From: Zygnema cylindricum
Taxonomy: Eukaryota > Streptophyta > Zygnematophyceae > Zygnematales > Zygnemataceae
NCBI GenBank assembly: GCA_037447655.1
Contig: JBBHKE010000890.1
Span: 509,788 to 560,086, forward strand
Length of the DNA: 50,299 bases
Direction of reading: 5' to 3'
The notes under the pieces were generated by a model. It was not told the DNA's origin. It saw only the letters and a program-made list of their open reading frames with translations, and did no database searches. The position numbers were made by a program, and so were the translations under genes. Below are positions 43,901 to 50,299 of this stretch, piece by piece (position 1 is the stretch's first letter; each line of letters opens with the position of its first letter).

Positions 43901-46900
43901 ACTCACTTAGAGCCTCTTTTTTTGTTATGCATTTTCTAACTACATTTTATTGCTTTTTTCTCCTGTCCCTCACATTTTGGTAATGAAGCTAAAAATGCCT
44001 CTCCCTTTATTGCAGGCCACTGAAGAGTTCTCCGGCGAGATTTTAGGACGTGCTCCATCCTCTAGTGCACTATTACCTGTCCCGAGAGTCCCATACCTCG
44101 AACCTCAAGGAAGGAGTTTGCCTAAACGAATGGCAGTTCTTACAGCGATCCTGGTGAGGTCAAAGAAACTGGATAATAACTCATTGTTTTTCCATTTTAA
44201 GTCATTTTTCGTATGAATATCTGTTGAATGAAAAGTAGATTCGATGATTACCTTTGTTTGAGCAGTTGACGGTGATGTAATTGATGGTCCAGAAAAAGTT
44301 AAGTATTAAGTGCTCAAAATTGGTCTGTCATGAGATTGTGATTTTTCATACAAAAAAGGAGGAAAAAACAGAATGAAACGAGGGGGAATAAATTGGTCTG
44401 TTGTGAGATTGTGGTTTTCCTTACAAAAAAGGAGGAGAAAACAGAATGGAATGAGGAGGAATAATGTTTTGGTTGGGGAGTTTATTTTGTTTTCTTTTGC
44501 AACTAGCCATCTCACCTTCTTTGTTTGATCTTTTGAGTAATTCGCTCAAATTCCAGAACAAGAGAAGAAAACCATTGAACATTTTATTTTTTTATAAGTT
44601 TTGCAGGTTCCTCAAATAGTAGGGAAACAGAGAAATTCATTAAACATTTTCGTTATTTATATGTTTTTGCAGGTTTTTGAAGTAGTTGGGAAACAGTGGA
44701 ATACATAAAATATTTTATTTGTTTCCTCAAATAGTAGGGAAACAGAGGAATACATAAAACATTAGTTTGTTTATAAGTTTTGCAGGTTCCTGAAATAGTA
44801 GGGAAACAGAGGAATTCATTAAACATTTTATTCGATTATAAGTTTTGCAGGTTTTTTTAAATAGTTGGGAAACAAAGGAATGCATTAAACATTCTAGTTT
44901 TTTATATGGATTTGCAGATTTTTTAAGGATTTGGGAAACAAAGGATTTTATTAAACATTTTAGTTATTTATATTTTGCAGGTTCCTCAAATAGTTGGGAA
45001 ACAAGGAGGACAATTGGGAGCACTCGCAGCTCTTGTTTTGGGAAGAACATTGTTGTCGGACCGAATCGCCTCTCTCAATGGTAAGAGTTTCCTCTTTTTC
45101 CTGTGGGACTCGTCTTTTCTCCTCCTCTCTTCCCCCTTCCCCCTTCCCCCTTCCTTTTTCCCTCCTCCCTCTTCCCTCTTCCCTCTTCCCTCTTCCCTCT
45201 TCCCTTTTCCCTCTTCCCTCTTTCCTCTTCCCTCTTTCCTCTTTCCTCTTTCCTCTTTCCTCTTTCCTCTTTCCTCTTCCCTCTTCCCTTTTCCCTCTTC
45301 CCTCTTCTTCATTTTCTTCTCTTACCCTTTACGCTGCTCTCTTCTCCTCTCCCCTTGTCTCCCTTCTCTGCTGTCCTCTTATCCCTAACTCTCCACTGCC
45401 CCAGGGAAAAGTAAAAGTCTGAGACTGTGAAAATTATCGGTGAGAGCTTTTTTTCTTTGGAGACTCTTTCTCACTTTAGAGAAAAAAGAAAGGTTGAATT
45501 TGTGGATTGTAAACAATTTTGTATGCAGGAGAGTGGACAGAGTAATTTTCAGATCCGAAGTTTTTTAATTTTTAATGTCTGTTGTTTCAAAAATTGTTCT
45601 TTTTTAAAGTTTGAGGAGGAATTTTGGGGATTAGGAAGCAAATAAAAACCAATTTAGAAAGCAATTTCTAAGCCTGCATTGTTGGTACTGGATCTGTTTG
45701 AACAAAGTTTTTCTTTTTCTTGTTCTCTGTTAACCGATGGTTATGCATTCCCAAGTTTATTAATAAACTAATAAAATACGGTTTTTACTAATAAAATACG
45801 GTTTTTGGAGAAAAGATCAACGGATTCCAAACCCGTACAAGAAATCCTGTGAAACTTTCAAGATGGAATCTTCCATCATTGTTTTTACCTTATTCTCCGC
45901 TCTCAAAACTCTTCTTTCCCCCCTCCCTCTCTCTCCCTCCCTCTCCCCCCTTCTCTCTTGATCTCTCTTTCTCTCTCTCTCTCCCTCTCTCTCTCCCTCC
46001 CTCTCTCTCCCCCTCTTTCTCCCTCTCTCTTTTTCTTTTTCCCGTGTACAGGTGACACTGTGGATCATGTCCTGCAACAGGACCTCAATGGTTTTATTCG
46101 TCTTATTGCAGTTAGTGTTTTACAGAGTTCGGCATCTTCTGTCATTGCACCCACTTTAAGGTGATTTTTGTCTTTTAGTCTTTTTGTCTTATTTTTTTTG
46201 TCATTTTGTCATTTTGTCTTTTTTGTCTTTTTGTCCTTTTCTTATTTTGTTATTTTGTCCTTTTGTCTTTTTGACTTTTTGAACAACTTTTAGTCCGTTA
46301 TCGATCGCCTTCATAGTTTTAAATCTTGAAAAAACATTATGTGATTTGCTTGTGTTATATGTGCATTTAACCGTAAAATATATGTAACATACTGTGTAAC
46401 CACATATAGTTCCCGTACTTTCTGTACATTAAAACTATGGTTGCCATTTGAGTTGTATGCTCGACTCCTTGAATGAATACTGGGCTGTTAAAACCTTAAA
46501 ATGAATAATGTTGTCTTTTTTGGGCGACATCTGTCGACTTTTCAGGTTTTTGCAAAAATTACACTATTGTGAATGCCGATCAATTGAACATTTTTGTTTC
46601 CTATTTTCTCATTTGAATACTGGGAGTGGTTATTTGCAGGCATTTAACCGCCTCTTTGGCTCTTGGCTGGAGGAAACGTCTCACAACTCAATTATTAGGT
46701 TTATATCTTCAAAACAACGCCTTTTATAAGGTCGGTTTTAATTCTACATCTTATTCATTCATCCAGATGTGTTGTCCAACTTAATTTCCGTTTCACAAAG
46801 TCCTTTTCTTCCATATTACTCCTTAATCATCACATGAAGAATCTCTCTCTAGTTGCTAAATTAAAGAATTTTGTTTTTTAATCCTTTTCAGGCAACACAA

Positions 46901-47269
46901 CTTTCTGGAGGAATAGATGATGCTGACACTCGGATATCGCAAGATGTCGATAAACTTTGTCGAGACCTCTCGAGTTTAGTTACAAATCTTATTAAGCCTC
47001 TTGTGGACATTCTCTGGTATGTAAAAGGCAAACATGTTAAGAAAAGTTGATTCCTTTGCTTTCAACAAGCTAGTCTTCTTTTCCTGCTGAAAACCAACAG
47101 CAACTTTTAAGCTCAAAATGGTTTTGGGAAGATGTGGACGCGTATTTTTTCTGTTCTGGAAAGAAATTTTCCCTCTTTTTGGTTTTTGGCTTTGACTATG
47201 TGTCTCTCCCTCTCTTTTTTCTTTTTTTCTTTTTTTCTTTTTTCTTTTTTTCTTTTTTGTTTCTCTCTA

Positions 47270-47310
<41 letters not shown>

Positions 47311-50172
47311 TTCTTTTGTCTGGAAATCAGGTTCACTTGGAGAATGCAGGGTCTCACTGGTCGACGAGGAGTAGTTATGCTGTATGCCTATATGCTTTTA
47401 GGGTTAGGGTTTCTTAGAGCTATGACTCCTGATTTTGGGACTCTCACAGAGGAGGAACAGAGACGAGAAGGCGCTTTTCGGTAATATGTTTCACCCGTTT
47501 TGATTTATTTAAAGGGATTGTGAGGCCCAATGTAATAATATTAATAATATTTTTAATAATAATAATAATCGTATATGTAATTGGGTGATCTAGACATTTG
47601 CCATAAGCCAAGAAAGATCATGGTGCATTTTCATCAGTTCACCCATTTTAATATGAGTAGACTGATTGGGAAGATATGTACCTTTAGTAAGCAAATCTCC
47701 TGTATGTTAACCTCGTCTTTGGTTTATTTACAAAAAACCAAAAACCACCTAGGTTGTCTAATTGTTTTGATTGGATTTGTTTTTGATGCAGTTTTATGCA
47801 CTCACGACTTCGAACTCATGCCGAGTCGATTGCCTTTTTTGGAGGGGGAAAGCGGGAACAACAGGTGGGCCGAGGGAGATTGGAAAAAGATTTTCCAAAA
47901 TGGGAAACTGTATTGTTTGACTTGAAAAACTGCTCTTGTTTTTCCTTTCTTGCAGTCTTACCTTTTCTTATTTCAAGTAATGGATAACGAATGAATTTTA
48001 ACAGAGCTCAAATGTTATTGTTTGCCTCATTTCCTGTCTGATACGTCATGTCTCCTACTTTTTTTTTTCACGAGCTATTGTAAGAATTTGTTGCACTTGT
48101 CTATTTTTTGCTGTCTGATACTTTACTTCTCATTCTTTTTGTTTTACAGGTCATCGAATCTCGTTTTAAAGATGTTATCGACCAAGCCGAGCTCCTCCTT
48201 CGAAAACGTTGGTTTTTTGGGATTGCCGATGAGTTTATTTCTAAGCAACTTCCTCATAATGTGACATGGGGTCTCTCTCTTCTATATGCTCTCGACTACC
48301 GACACCATGGCTCCATTAAGGAGGAGGGACGTCTGGCCCACGACTTAAGATTTTTAGCCTCTGTCGTGTCACAAAGTTTTCTGGCTTTTGGAGATGTTTT
48401 GGAAATGTACAGAAAATTTTTGGAGCTTTCTGGAGGAATTACACGTGTTTCTGAACTGAATGAACTTCTCCTCGCCTGTCAGAGTCCTGCAGGTGAGAGT
48501 TTCTCTCGTGCAGTCCCTTACTTCTCCTCTCTTGTTACTTGTAATGTTTTTGTTTTATTACTTTTGTTTCGCTTTTTGGGGAATTCCCCTTATCAATATT
48601 TACCCTTGTTTTCGGATCAATCCTCCATTTCCTGCATTTTTTAACTAATCGTACACAATAACCGTAATTTTGTACGTAATGATTGCTCACAAGATGAGGG
48701 TACATTTTGATAGTGTCTTTCTTGAGAGTGCAATACTCCTGGTCCATCGTTAATTTCTTGTATTTCTTACTCGTCTTACTTTACTTACTATACTTTTCTT
48801 CTTACTTACGTCCTTTCTTCTTTTCTTACTCGTCTTACTTCTCACTTCACTTCCTTACTTCTCTTCGTTCTTTTCTTTTGTCTTACTGCTTACTTGCTTC
48901 CTTTTCTTACTTTTCTTTTTACTTCTTGCTTCGATTCCTTTCTTCTTTCTTTACTTTTCTTACTGAGCTTTATTGGTGCATGTATTGTGGACGCAGGCGG
49001 TTCAACAACAGTTCCATTTGAAAGTGAAACAAGTCTAGTTTTGAATGAAAGGGAGGAGAGGGAGGGAAAGAAGGAAATTGCCTTTGCAGACGTGGATATT
49101 GTAACACCCAGCAATAAACTTTTGGCACGGAAACTTTCCATGCGAGTCTCAGAAGGGCAGAGTTTGTTAGTAACTGGTGGGCCCAATTTTCTCCCTTAAA
49201 AAGGAAAATAAGTGTCTTTCAGGTTTACTACGACATTTTTTTAAAACATTTATTTTCAGATCGAACTGTAGTAGTGATGTTTGGTTGGGATCCTATCAAA
49301 ATGTTGATTTATTGTTTCTATGCAACACATTTCGACTTAAATGGATTTTGATGTCGAAACTAAATGTCTTCTTTTTTTATTTTTGGTCCTTTTCCTACTG
49401 ACTTAAATAGGTATATATTCTCTATTTTCTCTTAACAGGTCCCAATGGCAGTGGAAAAAGCTCTCTTTTCCGTGTTTTGGGAGGATTATGGCCTCTGGCG
49501 TCAGGACACCTGTCAAAACCGGAAGCGACGAGTTCAAAAATTGAGGCTGTAGGGTTAACAAATGGCATTTTTTATGTACCACAAAGACCATATATGGCCC
49601 AAGGTAGTTTGCGAGAACAGATTATCTATCCTCTTACCTGTGGGGAAGCTTCGGAGAAAATCGAGCAAGAATCTCATTCTAATTCTGGTATATACTATGA
49701 GAAAGTTTAGGGTTTTTAAGGGTTTTAGGGTTTTTTTTTGGAAGGTTGGGAAAAGTGGGATGGGGCTGGGAAAGAGAGAGAAGCTATAAAATGGTTATTT
49801 CTCCATAGTACGATGACTATTGATAACCTTTACTGCTCTAAAATGGTTTTTCTTTCTGTTTTTTGTAATTTGCGTATGATTTTGGATTACGTCTTCGTTG
49901 TTATTTTCAATCTGTTTTCAGGACTTTTGTTTTTGTCTTTTTTCAGGACTTTTCTTTTTGTCTTTTCAGGACTTTTGTTTTTGTCTTTTTTCAGGACTTT
50001 TGTGTTTGCCTTTTTTTCAGGACTTTCTCCTCTCGCTAAACTGGATGAGACACTGGAGGCAATATTGGAAGATGTTCGACTCATGTATCTTTTGAAGAGA
50101 GAGGGAGGATGGGACGCGACGGGAAATTGGGAGGATGTCCTTTCTTTGGGAGAACAACAGCGTCTAGGAATG
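34175..50172 (+). CDS. ABCD1: Full-size peroxisomal ABC transporter, subfamily D (23 exons, 3' end beyond window)
   Basis: Exons: 34175-34236, 35750-36077, 36317-36541, 36955-37152, 38512-38722, 38982-39225, 39703-39826, 39933-40011, 41306-41544, 41818-41993, 42132-42257, 42855-42990, 44016-44153, 44981-45080, 46052-46160, 46640-46730, 46892-47016, 47331-47480, 47792-47864, 48150-48492, 48997-49176, 49439-49687, 50021-50172. All junctions are GT-AG and all phases agree, giving 1,286 codons without a stop. The order TMD1-NBD1-TMD2-NBD2 is the plant ABCD1/COMATOSE/PXA1 layout (family ~1,340 residues); animal and fungal ABCD proteins are half-size. Family role: import of fatty acyl-CoAs and related acyl compounds (such as jasmonate precursors) into peroxisomes for beta-oxidation. 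ATG 34,175 is chosen because it is the only start that joins exon 2 in phase. The last ~50 codons lie past the window. Confidence 0.95.
34237..35749 (+). other. Intron 1 of ABCD1
   Basis: 1.5 kb, T-rich. It contains a ~12-bp minisatellite (AAATTGGAAATA-type units, about 34,765-34,855) and a G-box-like CCACGTGG at about 34,980. No coding frame with recognisable motifs. Donor AAG/GTTATT is slightly unusual; acceptor TCTCTGTAG is good. Confidence 0.75.
37835..38053 (+). repeat. Complete long-TIR MITE in intron 4 of ABCD1
   Basis: 219 bp with inverted ends: ACACCGTGTATCC... at the left and ...GGATACACGGTGT at the right, with inverted similarity continuing for ~80 bp (GTGTTTATG/CATTAACAC, CCGCCACTTAAAACAT/ATGTTTTAATTGGCG, GTGCACAC/GTGTGCAC). 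No ORF. Non-autonomous DNA transposon derivative; the superfamily is not identified and no clear target duplication is seen. Confidence 0.8.
39933..42257 (+). CDS. ABCD1: ABCD1 exons 8-11: first nucleotide-binding domain
   Basis: Walker [10 protein letters not shown] is split by intron 8 (codon Gly split G/GT). Then [12 protein letters not shown]-loop VPQRPYS, the [10 protein letters not shown] block (exon 9), ABC signature LSLGEQQ and Walker B FAILDEC (exon 10), D-loop TSAVT, and H-loop [12 protein letters not shown] with LSLDGEGGW (exon 11). All ATPase motifs look intact. Intron 8 (40,012-41,305, 1.3 kb) contains a MITE and a (TA)n tract (about 40,873-40,907). Intron 9 (41,545-41,817) and intron 10 (41,994-42,131) hold nothing else. 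Confidence 0.95.
40236..40455 (+). repeat. Complete long-TIR MITE in intron 8 of ABCD1
   Basis: About 220 bp with ends GTACGCCTTGTATCGC and GCGATAAATGGTGTAC. It shares internal blocks GGTTGCGATGGAAAGGTAAG and GATTGGTGGCCTCCAA with the intron-4 copy in the same orientation. Same family as 33,864-34,045 and 37,835-38,053. Confidence 0.8.
42273..42372. repeat. Tandem repeat in intron 11 of ABCD1
   Basis: Four imperfect ~26-bp units around GATTTGTTTTATTCCACAAT. Nothing else is seen in this 597-bp intron (42,258-42,854). Confidence 0.75.
42855..44153 (+). CDS. ABCD1: ABCD1 exons 12-13: linker between the two halves
   Basis: Exon 12 (42,855-42,990) encodes [15 protein letters not shown]... to [10 protein letters not shown]; exon 13 (44,016-44,153) encodes [17 protein letters not shown]... 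to [12 protein letters not shown], which leads into transmembrane domain 2. This is the low-conservation region between NBD1 and TMD2. Exon 12 has an acceptable but weak donor (GAG/GTCATG). A degenerate second copy of exon 12 lies 47 bp downstream. Intron 12 (42,991-44,015) also contains an antisense tRNA-like sequence. Confidence 0.88.
43037..43124 (+). pseudogene. Degenerate duplicate of exon 12 in intron 12
   Basis: GAAAGGAGGGCAGTCATGAAG... and GCAAACATGAAACAGTTTATTAGTGATTCTAAAGAG/GTC follow the sequence of exon 12 (GAAAGAAAAGGCAGTCATCAA..., ACGAACATGAAACAGTTTATC...AAAGAG/GTC) including the donor site, with internal deletions. It looks like a tandem exon duplicate. Whether it can be spliced in is not known. 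Confidence 0.65.
43391..43462 (-). tRNA. tRNA-like sequence (probable pseudo-tRNA or SINE head) in intron 12
   Basis: On the minus strand 72 nt have tRNA features: A box TAGCTCAGTTGG, D-arm GCTC/GAGC, B box GGTTCGATCCC, and acceptor strands GGCTGGG and CTTGGCC that pair with three G-U pairs. The anticodon stem does not pair well and the anticodon cannot be assigned. It is more likely a tRNA pseudogene or tRNA-derived SINE head than a working tRNA. Confidence 0.6.
44318..44465. repeat. 73-bp tandem duplication in intron 13
   Basis: TGGTCTGT..TGAGATTGTG, ACAAAAAAGGAGGA.AAAACAGAATG.AA.GAGG and GGAATAA occur twice, starting at 44,321 and 44,394, in direct orientation with a few differences. Confidence 0.85.
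44587..45008 (+). repeat. Sevenfold tandem array of the exon-14 splice acceptor
   Basis: Units of 48-67 bp, each with a 3' splice site and the first ~25 nt of exon 14: TTTTGCAG followed by GTTCCTCAAATAGT.GGGAAACA and then a TTCATTAAACATTTT spacer. Acceptor AGs end at 44,606, 44,672, (about 44,720, lost), 44,785, 44,850, 44,917 and the real one at 44,980. Only the last joins a frame that stays open into exon 14; the others meet stops or a shifted frame. Confidence 0.92.
44981..48492 (+). CDS. ABCD1: ABCD1 exons 14-20: transmembrane domain 2
   Basis: [20 protein letters not shown] and [13 protein letters not shown] (exon 14), [20 protein letters not shown] (15), [19 protein letters not shown] (16), [20 protein letters not shown] (17), [20 protein letters not shown] and [10 protein letters not shown] (18), [14 protein letters not shown] (19, the counterpart of exon 5), and a long exon 20 with [32 protein letters not shown] and [12 protein letters not shown]. 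Intron 14 (45,081-46,051) is largely pyrimidine minisatellite and CT repeats. Intron 17 has a (CT)n tract at about 47,275-47,308. Intron 15 (46,161-46,639) has a TTTTGTC-type repeat. Intron 19 (47,865-48,149) is plain T-rich sequence. Confidence 0.94.
45118..45310. repeat. TTCCCTC/TTTCCTC minisatellite in intron 14
   Basis: About 27 consecutive 7-bp pyrimidine units. Open frames across it in several phases are repeat translations (Leu/Phe/Pro/Ser), not genes. Confidence 0.9.
45755..45805. repeat. Direct repeat in intron 14
   Basis: ACTAATAAAATACGGTTTTT occurs twice in tandem with a 20-bp period. Confidence 0.8.
45905..46040. repeat. CT-rich microsatellite upstream of exon 15
   Basis: CTCTCTCC/CTCCCTC-type units run to within 12 bp of the exon-15 acceptor (GTGTACAG), providing an extremely long polypyrimidine tract. 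Confidence 0.88.
46165..46275. repeat. TTTTGTC-type repeat in intron 15
   Basis: About a dozen imperfect units of TTTTTGTC / ATTTTGTC directly downstream of the exon-15 donor. Confidence 0.82.
48770..48960. repeat. CTTACTT/CTTTTCTTAC-type repeat in intron 20
   Basis: Imperfect pyrimidine-rich repeat ending about 35 bp before the exon-21 acceptor. No gene. Confidence 0.7.
48997..50172 (+). CDS. ABCD1: ABCD1 exons 21-23: second nucleotide-binding domain, partial
   Basis: Exon 21: [20 protein letters not shown] and EGQSLLVTG. Exon 22: Walker [10 protein letters not shown] (codon split by intron 21 as in NBD1), [16 protein letters not shown]-loop VPQRPYM and [10 protein letters not shown]. Exon 23: [30 protein letters not shown] and the signature [11 protein letters not shown], followed by a donor GTGGGAAA. 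Walker B, D-loop and H-loop of NBD2 must lie in exons past the window. Intron 20 (48,493-48,996) is pyrimidine repeat; intron 21 (49,177-49,438) has nothing notable. Confidence 0.93.
49908..50035 (+). repeat. Fivefold tandem array of the exon-23 splice acceptor
   Basis: TTTTTTCAGGACTTTT is repeated with a 23-26 bp period; acceptor AGs end at 49,921, 49,946, 49,969, 49,994 and 50,020. The last gives the conserved protein. The first and third are 99 and 51 nt upstream and stay in frame without a stop, adding 33 or 17 mostly hydrophobic residues. Confidence 0.9.
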
Positions 50173-50299
50173 GTGGGAAACCTTCTCCTCAAATTTGTCC
50201 TCTTCCTCCCTCCCTCCTGCTTTGGATTATGAAAAATATTTGAAATATTTGACAAGATATTTGGAAAGTTTTTATATTCTTGTCTAAGGCACTTGATCT

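Noticed and set aside
44587-45008. Regular ~65-bp repeat considered as a CRISPR-like array
   Set aside because: Units are contiguous imperfect tandem repeats without unique spacers, in a eukaryotic intron, and derive from an exon boundary.
44845-45084. Open frame across the acceptor array and exon 14 ([11 protein letters not shown]...)
   Set aside because: It runs in the wrong frame for exon 14 and merely reflects the repeated unit.
44986-45422. Several long overlapping open frames around 45,000-45,400 on both strands
   Set aside because: They are translations of a 7-bp pyrimidine minisatellite (Phe/Leu/Pro/Ser or Lys/Arg/Glu/Gly), not genes.
45817-46164. Open frames rich in Leu/Ser or Arg/Glu at 45,817-46,164
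   Set aside because: Repeat translation of CT/GA microsatellite; only the exon-15 part is coding.
49738-50020. Open frame running into exon 23 from the intron
   Set aside because: The intron part is a T-rich repeat. It matters only as possible extended exon through upstream acceptors; it is not a separate gene.

Overview
This is nuclear DNA of a green plant (streptophyte). It holds a dense, nested cluster of LTR retrotransposons (about 1-33,073) next to one large multi-exon host gene on the + strand (34,175 to past the window end). The plant assignment rests on three things: the gene is a full-size (two-half) peroxisomal ABC transporter of the plant ABCD1/COMATOSE/PXA1 type; it has GT-AG introns; and the retrotransposon primer sites match the plant initiator tRNA-Met anticodon arm. 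Long T-rich introns, and the absence of anything typical of flowering plants, would suit a charophyte, bryophyte or fern, but the species cannot be fixed from the sequence.

Layout. 1-944 has no recognised feature. 945-5,539 is a patchwork: a truncated LTR (family C), an LTR plus 3' pol remnant of a minus-strand Ty1/copia element (F), and LTRs of a Ty3/gypsy-type element. Element A (5,540-11,999, minus, copia, two ~1.05 kb LTRs, near-perfect 5-bp target duplication) sits inside a gypsy LTR whose uninterrupted relative is at 3,894-4,259. 12,000-13,078 is the rest of that gypsy LTR and the integrase C-terminus, which ends in a PHD-like zinc motif. 13,165-15,255 and 15,266-20,652 are parts of two family-B copia copies joined across a 10-N gap. 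20,653-26,080 is the tail and 3' LTR of a plus-strand copia element (E), split by element D (21,027-25,105). D is a complete 4.1 kb gag-only copia-type element with a perfect AGCAT target duplication and the only long intact retrotransposon ORF here. 26,385-27,735 is a second gypsy integrase relic. 27,736-32,496 is a plus-strand copia relic (C), cut by a family-B LTR that runs into a second 10-N gap (33,074-33,083).

Host gene. Twenty-three exons (3,858 nt, 1,286 codons) can be joined in frame with canonical splice sites. They encode the N-terminus, transmembrane domain 1, NBD1, linker, transmembrane domain 2 and most of NBD2. The window ends just after the second ABC signature, so only the C-terminal ~50 residues are missing. 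The product is expected in the peroxisome membrane, importing fatty acyl-CoAs and related acyl substrates for beta-oxidation.

Most notable signals: (i) all four copia families whose primer site is visible place a 14-15 nt site complementary to the anticodon arm of initiator tRNA-Met inside the gag reading frame, with the gag ATG inside the LTR; (ii) two 3' splice sites of the ABC gene (exons 14 and 23) are tandemly amplified together with the first bases of their exons; (iii) two diverged gypsy integrases share a PHD-like zinc motif; (iv) LTRs of several families carry an antisense tRNA-like hairpin; (v) a long-TIR MITE occurs three times in and just upstream of the host gene; (vi) the contig join at 15,256 looks like two different loci.
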